This document shows positions 19,431 through 28,747 of a DNA stretch of 64,000 nucleotides, one piece after another. Position 1 is the stretch's first letter, and each line of letters opens with the position of its first letter. Made by a program: the position numbers and the translations under genes. The notes below the pieces were generated by a model, which was not told the origin of the DNA, made no database searches, and saw only the letters and a list, made by a program, of their open reading frames with translations. Source of the stretch: Hallella mizrahii (lineage in GTDB: Bacteria; Bacteroidota; Bacteroidia; Bacteroidales; Bacteroidaceae); NCBI RefSeq assembly GCF_009695775.1, contig NZ_VUNG01000001.1:124001-188000 (forward strand). Reading direction: 5' to 3'.

Positions 19431-22400
19431 GTCTTAATCGAACCTTTATGGAATTGAAATACGCTCTCAATCGTACCAAAAGCATTGGTGTTCCAGTCTT
19501 AATCGAACCTTTATGGAATTGAAATAGGAGTTGGCACTGCCTACCACGGACATGGAGATCGTCTTAATCGAACCTTTATGGAATTGAAATGAAGGCAAAG
19601 GATGCTTCTGAGCAGCCGGAAGAAGTCTTAATCGAACCTTTATGGAATTGAAATTTTCCCGAAGTATGCGCGCTGGATAAGTTGAAGAGTCTTAATCGAA
19701 CCTTTATGGAATTGAAATATGTTTGGCCGAAGATGGAACATACGCTCCATGGCGTCTTAATCGAACCTTTATGGAATTGAAATGGATTGGTGAGATCGAC
19801 AACAGCGTCCGTGCCAATGTCTTAATCGAACCTTTATGGAATTGAAATGAACAAAGGCTTTAACCTGACGTATGACGGCACCGTCTTAATCGAACCTTTA
19901 TGGAATTGAAATTGTGTGATGTCGATGTTTCGGGTACCGTTCAGTTTGTCTTAATCGAACCTTTATGGAATTGAAATGGTAATGCCCGCTCTGTCCGGAC
20001 AGGTGGACCCAGTCTTAATCGAACCTTTATGGAATTGAAATAAGATGGGGAAATCGGTAAGGTTGATGTGGATGAGTCTTAATCGAACCTTTATGGAATT
20101 GAAATTATCTACCGCTTGCAGGACAATGGAGCGAACTTCAAGGTCTTAATCGAACCTTTATGGAATTGAAATTTCCTGACACGAATAGCGATGGCACGTC
20201 GGCCAATGTCTTAATCGAACCTTTATGGAATTGAAATGCTATCTGCATACATGGCATTTCTCTGTGAAAGGTGTCTTAATCGAACCTTTATGGAATTGAA
20301 ATTCCCTTGCGAGGCTATCGCCGCTCCTGCCGACGATAAGGTCTTAATCGAACCTTTATGGAATTGAAATGTGGAAGCGTTGATGTCATCATTAGTCCGC
20401 TTGGGTCTTAATCGAACCTTTATGGAATTGAAATGTTTTAACTCGTTTTCGTTGTCGCGCCAGTCGATGTCTTAATCGAACCTTTATGGAATTGAAATGT
20501 GGAACAAAATACAATGGCATGGGATTAGGCCTTGTCTTAATCGAACCTTTATGGAATTGAAATAACAATACAATTAAATAAACAAATAAAACATATTGTC
20601 TTAATCGAACCTTTATGGAATTGAAATGAATTTGCAGATGATAACGGGCGGTAAGTGGGAAGTCTTAATCGAACCTTTATGGAATTGAAATTAATAAAGA
20701 CGTTATCGGTGGCACAGCCGAGGTTGTCTTAATCGAACCTTTATGGAATTGAAATGACGTAACGAGTTACGATTTTACGAGCAGTTACCCCACGTCTTAA
20801 TCGAACCTTTATGGAATTGAAATGGTGGGGACAGATTTATAACTTTTCAAGAATTAGGTCTTAATCGAACCTTTATGGAATTGAAATAGTTTCTAAAAAT
20901 GGAGAATGTATTATCCATGTGGTCTTAATCGAACCTTTATGGAATTGAAATTTAAAGAACACATAGCAGAAAATAACGGGCGAGTGTCTTAATCGAACCT
21001 TTATGGAATTGAAATATCGCAAGCTCGAAGCCAAAGGTCTTGGTACCGTCCGTCTTAATCGAACCTTTATGGAATTGAAATTGACAAAGGGAGAGATGGA
21101 CGCTATCGAGAGCATGTCTTAATCGAACCTTTATGGAATTGAAATTTGGATAATATTTTGGAGAAAAAAGCCGATTATAAGTCTTAATCGAACCTTTATG
21201 GAATTGAAATATCTAACGAAGTCGGGGAAATAGTGCGAAATTATTGTCTTAATCGAACCTTTATGGAATTGAAATTTAACAACACGCTTGCAAAACTGCA
21301 AAGTATGTTGTCTTAATCGAACCTTTATGGAATTGAAATTCGTCGAGGTTGTCGAGAAACTCCCGCTGTGCCTGTCTTAATCGAACCTTTATGGAATTGA
21401 AATTCCCTTGCTGGCTTCCAAATAGATTTCCGTGTAGGTCTTAATCGAACCTTTATGGAATTGAAATGCGCATTGAAGTAGGCATTATTATCATTCATTT
21501 ATAGTCTTAATCGAACCTTTATGGAATTGAAATGGGTTAACCAGAATTTGCGCGTTGAACTGTAGGGGTCTTAATCGAACCTTTATGGAATTGAAATGAG
21601 CCCCGCATCACAGAAAAGAGAAAGACTACGCGCCGTCTTAATCGAACCTTTATGGAATTGAAATTCGTTGAGTGCCAGCCCGGTGCCATGCTGGATGCCC
21701 CGTCTTAATCGAACCTTTATGGAATTGAAATAGTGGATGAAGGTAGCGTCGAAGTCGTTGCCCTTAGTCTTAATCGAACCTTTATGGAATTGAAATGACG
21801 TGACAAGTTATGATTTTACGAGCAGTTACCCAAGTCTTAATCGAACCTTTATGGAATTGAAATGACAAAGAGAAAATCGAAACATTGGAGAAATACAATG
21901 TCTTAATCGAACCTTTATGGAATTGAAATAAGTTAAGAGCAGACATTTTTTCCTGCCATTGTCTATGTCTTAATCGAACCTTTATGGAATTGAAATAAAG
22001 GCTGATACTCAGGAAGCGAGGGTGGAGACGGGTCTTAATCGAACCTTTATGGAATTGAAATCCGCTAAGCGTAGATGTTGTTTTCACATTCGAACCGTCT
22101 TAATCGAACCTTTATGGAATTGAAATAGACCACCAACACTCGCAAATTTAGAAGAGCCATGTCTTAATCGAACCTTTATGGAATTGAAATAGATTACGGT
22201 ACAAGATTGACTTTATAGGGAGCCGGTCTTAATCGAACCTTTATGGAATTGAAATTACTCACGCACACGGGGCGAGATGGTGCGCAACAGAGTCTTAATC
22301 GAACCTTTATGGAATTGAAATACGGAAAAATATGTCTATGTAGCCATACCTAAATCGGGTCTTAATCGAACCTTTATGGAATTGAAATAGGCAAAGTTCG

Positions 22401-23035
22401 AGCAAGTGAATGGCCGCACTGCGTCTTAATCGAACCTTTATGGAATTGAAATGTTAGTAGCGGATAGGAGCACTTGTAAGCGCAGTGTCTTAATCGAACC
22501 TTTATGGAATTGAAATAGGCAAAGCTCGAGCAAGCGGATGGCTGCACTGCCGTCTTAATCGAACCTTTATGGAATTGAAATTCTTTAATTAGCCAGTAGC
22601 AGTCGCAAAAATACGTAGTCTTAATCGAACCTTTATGGAATTGAAATTAGAGATAGTCGCCGAGTGCCGAGAGTTCCACAGGTCTTAATCGAACCTTTAT
22701 GGAATTGAAATACACGTTCTGCGGTTGTGGTTCCATAGTCGTGGAGTCTTAATCGAACCTTTATGGAATTGAAATGCGTTGCGGTCTTCCAAGAGGAAGA
22801 ACACAACCTGGTCTTAATCGAACCTTTATGGAATTGAAATAATGGTATTGATTGTTTGGGCGCAATACGTGAACGTCTTAATCGAACCTTTATGGAATTG
22901 AAATGTTCGTTTGGGATAATAGAGATCATAATACGCTTTGTCTTAATCGAACCTTTATGGAATTGAAATAGGCCTCGTCCATCAGGAGGATGTTCCGCTC
23001 CGTCAGTCTTAATCGAACCTTTATGGAATTGAAAC
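19431..23035 (+). CRISPR. Type I-B CRISPR array, 56 repeats of 30 bp and 55 spacers of about 34-38 bp (hand count)
   Basis: Repeat GTCTTAATCGAACCTTTATGGAATTGAAAT, uniform as read; the last copy (23006-23035) ends in C instead of T. Confidence 0.98.
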
Positions 23036-23172
23036 ACTAAAAAAGGCATTGCCCCCATCTCCGAGGACAACACCTTTTAATGATATACACCACCAATCAC
23101 GCCAAAAGATAATGAGGGTGGCCTACTCCATTTCTCTGATGAGAGAGTCTGGGATAAGATAAGATAAGCTAT

Positions 23173-24480
23173 TTAATCTACTTCCTCGTCAGCCTCGTAA
23201 CCGCCCATCTCACGGATGGCGTTCTTGAGCATAGTGTACTGCTCAAAGAGGTTGTTGACAGCTTCCTCGCCCTGAGTGTAGTCGTGCATAGGACTCTTGA
23301 GGAAGAAGCTCAGGAAACGCTGAATGCCATAGCGACCGGCACGGTGAGCCAGGTCAGAGAGCAGCGTCAGGTCGAGAAGCAAAGGTGCGGCAAGGATGGA
23401 GTCGCGGCAGAGGAAGTTGATCTTGATTTGCATAGGATAGCCCATCCACCCGAAGATATCGAGGTTGTCCCATCCTTCCTTGTTGTCGTTGCGTGGAGGA
23501 TAATAGTTGATGCGCACCTTATGATAGATGTTGCCATAGAGGTCGGGCTGGTCATCCTTGCGCAAGATGGTCTCAAGGGTAGAGAGCTTGCTGACCTCCT
23601 TAGTGTGGAAGTTGGCCGGCTCGTCGAGCACAAGACCGTCGCGGTTGCCGAGAATGTTGGTAGAGAACCAACCGCTGAGTCCGAGGTTACGCACTTTCAG
23701 GATTGGAGCAAAACCACTCTTGACAAGCGTCTGCCCGGTCTTAAAGTCCTTACCGGCGATGGGTAGTCTCTTTTCCTCGGCCAATTGCCACATGGCAGGG
23801 ATGTCGACGGTGGTGTTGGGAGCACCCATGATAAACGGCGCATCCTCTTGCAGGGCTGCGTAGGCATAGCACATCGACGGGGCGATATGCTCCCGGTCGT
23901 CGGCTTTCATAGCAGCCACCAACGTGTCGAGCTTACCATGGATGGGCTCGTAGTAAGGAACATAGATCTCCGTGGAAGCAGCCCAGATAACCACGATGCG
24001 GGCGCAGTCGTTCTTAGCTTTGAAATCGCGGATGTCCTGACGGATCTGCTCCACCATATCCCAGCGGGTAGCGCAGTCCTTGACATTGTCGCCGTCGAGA
24101 CGCTTGGCGTAGTTCTTGTCAAAAGCAGCCTTCATCGGCTTGATCAGCTCCAACTCATCACGCACCGGATCGATGTCTTTCTGCTTGAGCACCTCAGCAT
24201 AGACAGCTGCCTGATAGGCATTCTGTGGATAGACATCCCAACAGCCGAAGACGATGTCATCGAGTTTGGTCAAAGAGACGATGTCACCATAATGGAGGTA
24301 TTTCTTCTCCTTGCCACGCCCCACACGAATCTTGTCGTATTGTGTCATTGAGCCGATCGGCTTTGCCAGTCCTTTGCGTGCCATCAGCACACCCGTCATA
24401 AACGTAGTGGCCACGGCACCGCAGCCTACAACAAGGATACCCAGTCTGCCCTCAGCAGGCTTCACGATTTCTTTTTCCAT
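23173..24480 (-). CDS. Inositol-3-phosphate synthase family protein
   Basis: 435 aa; GILVVGCGAVATTFMTGV, VIWAASTE, GKDFKTGQTLVKSGFAPIL, GNRDG motifs. Confidence 0.92.
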   Translation of the reverse strand: MEKEIVKPAEGRLGILVVGCGAVATTFMTGVLMARKGLAKPIGSMTQYDKIRVGRGKEKKYLHYGDIVSLTKLDDIVFGCWDVYPQNAYQAAVYAEVLKQKDIDPVRDELELIKPMKAAFDKNYAKRLDGDNVKDCATRWDMVEQIRQDIRDFKAKNDCARIVVIWAASTEIYVPYYEPIHGKLDTLVAAMKADDREHIAPSMCYAYAALQEDAPFIMGAPNTTVDIPAMWQLAEEKRLPIAGKDFKTGQTLVKSGFAPILKVRNLGLSGWFSTNILGNRDGLVLDEPANFHTKEVSKLSTLETILRKDDQPDLYGNIYHKVRINYYPPRNDNKEGWDNLDIFGWMGYPMQIKINFLCRDSILAAPLLLDLTLLSDLAHRAGRYGIQRFLSFFLKSPMHDYTQGEEAVNNLFEQYTMLKNAIREMGGYEADEEVD

Positions 24481-24714
24481 TTCTTTTTAAAGAAGGTTAT
24501 TAGCTTTGCAGCGGATTGTTTCAACATTTCAAAATCAGGTCACAAGCAAGCATTGAACCTGTATCTGTCTCTCCCCTTTGACCAAGACGCTGCAATTAAA
24601 CAAGGCAAAGGAAAGAAAAGAATGTTGCAAATATACAAAGAATTAATAATAATAGCAACAATAATATTCTATTTCAATTCAATTTCTGACATTTACAACA
24701 CAAAAAGAGATGTT

Positions 24715-26280
24715 TTAACAGTTTTTGCTACGCTTTATACGCTTTTCATACATCCATGCAGAGAGAAGACAAATAAGCACGAAATAATAAAGCCATACCT
24801 GCTTCTGATTGAATGACACGTCATCGACAGCAGCACCGGGTAGAGACGACATCCAACGTAGACCATGATTGAGCAAGAGTGTTGCCGACGACAACAGCCA
24901 GGAGAGCAGTTGGGAGACACACACAAGATGAGCCCATTGCAAAGGGAGGGACAGAAAGAAGAAAAACGACAGAAGCAAAAGGGGCATCGACAACAACGAT
25001 ACAAGCAGATTGGCAGGAAGAAAATAAACCGACAGATTGCCAAAGTAATAAACCACCAAAGGAGCTGTACCCAACTGGGCTATCACCGATGTACGCATTG
25101 TGGACCATAGCCACGCGACAACTCGATAACGGGGATACCACAGGCTCTCTACCATCGGCTCTATGACGACTAAAGACAAAACCGCCATAAAAGACAACTG
25201 GAAAGAGACATCCCAAAGACTGCCAGGATTCACCACAAGCACGATCACCGCCGCTAAGGACAGCGCGCTCAGCGATGCTCCTCTGCGATGAAGCAACAAA
25301 GCGATGCTGCCCATCGACAACATGATGGCAGCACGAACGACACTCACCGGCATGCCCACCAGCACGACAAAACACCACAGCGCCAACAACGTCAGCCAAT
25401 AGCTGACCCAACGGTTGATGCGGAACAAGCCAAAAGTGAGCAACAAAATATTGAAGACGATAGACAGATGAAGACCGGACAACGCCAGGACATGGCTGGT
25501 ACCCGTTTGGGAATAGACTCGCCGCAATGTCTTGGTAAGGCAACTCTTGTCGCCCAAGGTCATGGCGGCCAGCACGGCGTACTGCTCCCCTTGGATGCCC
25601 ATACGACGGTATTGCCCCAGCAACTGCTCGCGCCACTTCCCTACTCTCAGCCTCACACGATCTACTCTTCCCAAACGGCGAAGTGGCAATACCACACGAT
25701 GCCAGTCATAAGGGCTGATCAGCGACTGGACGCAATAGCCTTGAGAGAGCAACCAACGGCGTGAGTCGAAATGGCTGTTGACTGTTGCGCGATAGCCTTC
25801 ACCGGGGCGTTGCAAGCGTGAGTAGAAAGCAATGCCATCACCAAGAGCCGGTGCAGCAACCGTCTCGCCGGACAGTGTATCACGAAGGAAAGAGAGGCGT
25901 GCCTTCATCGGATGACGCAATTGCTGTTCACCAACAGTTACAATCTGCGCGTCGGTTTGGATTACCTTACCATGCAGCTGTGGCATTCCTACAACAATTG
26001 CTTCACACGAGACTCTGCCCTCAGGCAAGGGTCTCGTCTGTATGTGTGCTTGACGACATTGAAGAAACGCACCAAACGCTACGGTCGACAGAATCAGACA
26101 AATGTCGCACAGCCATTTGTTACAACGATAGCCCACACAGGCAAGAACAAACAGCACACAGAAAATGACCGCCCACAGCTTCAAACCCACAGACATCCCT
26201 GCGCCATTGCCCACCATGATTCCCACCATGAGGGCAATGGCAACATAGATCATCGGTTGATGATAGTCGGTTCGTGGCAT
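24715..26280 (-). CDS. ComEC/Rec2 family competence-type membrane protein
   Basis: 521 aa; YSQTGTSHVLALSGLHLSIVF and VRAAIMLSMG signatures of the ComEC competence domain. Confidence 0.92.
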   Translation of the reverse strand: MPRTDYHQPMIYVAIALMVGIMVGNGAGMSVGLKLWAVIFCVLFVLACVGYRCNKWLCDICLILSTVAFGAFLQCRQAHIQTRPLPEGRVSCEAIVVGMPQLHGKVIQTDAQIVTVGEQQLRHPMKARLSFLRDTLSGETVAAPALGDGIAFYSRLQRPGEGYRATVNSHFDSRRWLLSQGYCVQSLISPYDWHRVVLPLRRLGRVDRVRLRVGKWREQLLGQYRRMGIQGEQYAVLAAMTLGDKSCLTKTLRRVYSQTGTSHVLALSGLHLSIVFNILLLTFGLFRINRWVSYWLTLLALWCFVVLVGMPVSVVRAAIMLSMGSIALLLHRRGASLSALSLAAVIVLVVNPGSLWDVSFQLSFMAVLSLVVIEPMVESLWYPRYRVVAWLWSTMRTSVIAQLGTAPLVVYYFGNLSVYFLPANLLVSLLSMPLLLLSFFFFLSLPLQWAHLVCVSQLLSWLLSSATLLLNHGLRWMSSLPGAAVDDVSFNQKQVWLYYFVLICLLSAWMYEKRIKRSKNC

Positions 26281-26335
26281 TTATCTATACTTGCCTCTCG
26301 TGCAGCATTCTATCTTACGTATCTTAATAGTCGGC

Positions 26336-26638
26336 TTAGCAGCCTTTTCCGTCAAGGCTACAAGCGGGACCACCCACATTGGGGTCATACTCCTTCAATC
26401 CCACATCCTCGGGCTTGAGTGTTACGGTGCCGTCCTCCAAGACGAAGGCGGGGATGCCAATGTCACCAATTTCCTTGGAATGGTCAAAAGCCGCACTCTT
26501 ATCGCGCAAGTGCATGAAAGCACTCATATATCTGACGTTTTCGCCAATATCAATCACTTTGAAACGCTTGTCGCCCTTGACCTGCTCGTCTACATAAGCA
26601 CAGTAGGGGCAGGTGGGCATACCATAAATCTTAATCAT
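26336..26638 (-). CDS. Glutaredoxin-like/thioredoxin-fold protein
   Basis: 100 aa; IKIYGMPTCPYCAYVDE CPYC motif and IGIPAFVLEDG cis-Pro. Confidence 0.85.
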   Translation of the reverse strand: MIKIYGMPTCPYCAYVDEQVKGDKRFKVIDIGENVRYMSAFMHLRDKSAAFDHSKEIGDIGIPAFVLEDGTVTLKPEDVGLKEYDPNVGGPACSLDGKGC

Positions 26639-26712
26639 AGTTATTGTCCTTTCTTATGTTATGTGCTGCAAATATACGCATTTCTCTTTAAACAAGCAAA
26701 GGACTTGCAACT

Positions 26713-27876
26713 TTATTTTCGTGAGAACATCTTGTCCACGGCAAGCGCGATAGCACCGTCGCCTGTGACGTTGCAGGCTGTGCCGAAACTGTCCATGGCG
26801 ATGTAGAGTGCAATCATCAGCGCCTGAGCATTGGCGTTGAAGCCAAGAATGCTCGCTAAAGGAGCTAACGCAGCCATGATGGCACCACCGGGCACACCGG
26901 GGGCTGCCACCATGACGATGGAAAGCATAAGGATGAAATAGAGGAAAAGGCCGAAGTCATGGGCGCGCCCTGTGAGCAGGCAGATGGTCAGGGCACAGGC
27001 CGTGATCTTCATCGCACTGCCACTGAGATGGATGGTGGCACAGAGCGGAACGACAAAACCGGCAATGGCATTGCTCACTCCGTTCTTCAGCGTACGCGCC
27101 AGCGTCACGGGAATGGTGGCTGCCGACGAACTCGTGCCTAAAGCCGTGAGATAGGCTGGCAGCATGGTGAGCAACAGACGGAAAGGATTGCGGCGAACGA
27201 TAGCACCGGCAATACAGTACTGATAGACGAGGATGAAGACATGAAGCACAAGGATGACCAAGATGATCTGGGCAAAGACAAGCATGATCTTACCAGCCTG
27301 TCCATTATACGTCATATTGAGAAACACACCAAAGATATACAGCGGCAGGAAAGGAATGATGCCCTTTGCGATGGCCTTGTCAACGACATAGCGGAGATCG
27401 TCGAAGAGCCGCTTAGAGGTTTTCAAATCGCCATAGGCAATACCAAGACCGAAGAGAAACGAGAAGACGAGGCCGCTCATCACGTCGACCATCGGTGGAA
27501 TGGTGATCGTGAAGTAAGGCGTCAGCTCCATGCTCTTGGCGATATGCGGCAGTCCGCCCGTAGTAGCAATCATCGATGGAAAGAGCCACGAACCGGTGCC
27601 ATAAGCCAGCAGGGCAGCCAACACCGTGTCGGCATAGGCAATGACGACGGTGACAACCAACAGCTTACCCGCCCCTCGCCCGATATCAGCAATGGCAGGA
27701 GTGACCAGACCGATGATGATCAGGGGTATCATAAAACCAAGAAACTGGCTGAACAGACTGTTGAACGTGACAAAGACTCTCACGACCGATGACGGAAGGA
27801 ACAGGCCGAAGACCACGCCCAAGACGATGGCGATGATCACTCGCGGCAACAAACCGATATTCTTTAATGCTTTCAC
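26713..27876 (-). CDS. Dicarboxylate/amino acid:cation symporter (DAACS family)
   Basis: 387 aa; GTSSSAATIPVTL serine-rich motif, VPGGAIMAAL, TACNVTGDGAIAL. Confidence 0.92.
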   Translation of the reverse strand: MKALKNIGLLPRVIIAIVLGVVFGLFLPSSVVRVFVTFNSLFSQFLGFMIPLIIIGLVTPAIADIGRGAGKLLVVTVVIAYADTVLAALLAYGTGSWLFPSMIATTGGLPHIAKSMELTPYFTITIPPMVDVMSGLVFSFLFGLGIAYGDLKTSKRLFDDLRYVVDKAIAKGIIPFLPLYIFGVFLNMTYNGQAGKIMLVFAQIILVILVLHVFILVYQYCIAGAIVRRNPFRLLLTMLPAYLTALGTSSSAATIPVTLARTLKNGVSNAIAGFVVPLCATIHLSGSAMKITACALTICLLTGRAHDFGLFLYFILMLSIVMVAAPGVPGGAIMAALAPLASILGFNANAQALMIALYIAMDSFGTACNVTGDGAIALAVDKMFSRK

Positions 27877-28005
27877 TTGACGAATACTTTCTTAGTATAA
27901 AATCTCTCTTAGTGCAAAGTTACGTCAAATATTCCGTTCGTGCAAATCATCGACTCATTATTATATACACCTTATTATATATATAGCACATGCACTTCTG
28001 CCCAT

Positions 28006-28052
28006 GGCAAAAAAGCGGAGGCCGTCCCCGCAGTTGATGGGGGACGGCCTCC
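28006..28052 (-). terminator. Rho-independent terminator of the ABC export operon
   Basis: Minus strand GGAGGCCGTCCCC...GGGGACGGCCTCCGCTTTTTTGCC. Confidence 0.9.
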
Positions 28053-28062
28053 AAGAGAGAGA

Positions 28063-28731
<669 letters not shown>

Positions 28732-28747
28732 AACTTCTTTCTTTTTA

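Noticed and set aside
20873-23073. Minus-strand ORFs with repeated FQFHKGSIKT / FNSIKVRLR peptides (20873..21115, 21782..22087, 22633..23073)
   Set aside because: They are translations of the CRISPR repeat on the antisense strand; periodicity equals repeat + spacer. Not a repeat protein.
24553-24816. 87-aa plus-strand ORF
   Set aside because: Overlaps the 3' end of ComEC and AT-rich intergenic DNA; no promoter or homology signal by eye.
24821-25636. 271-aa minus-strand ORF in another frame of the ComEC gene
   Set aside because: Alternative frame of a clearly coding ComEC gene; no independent support.
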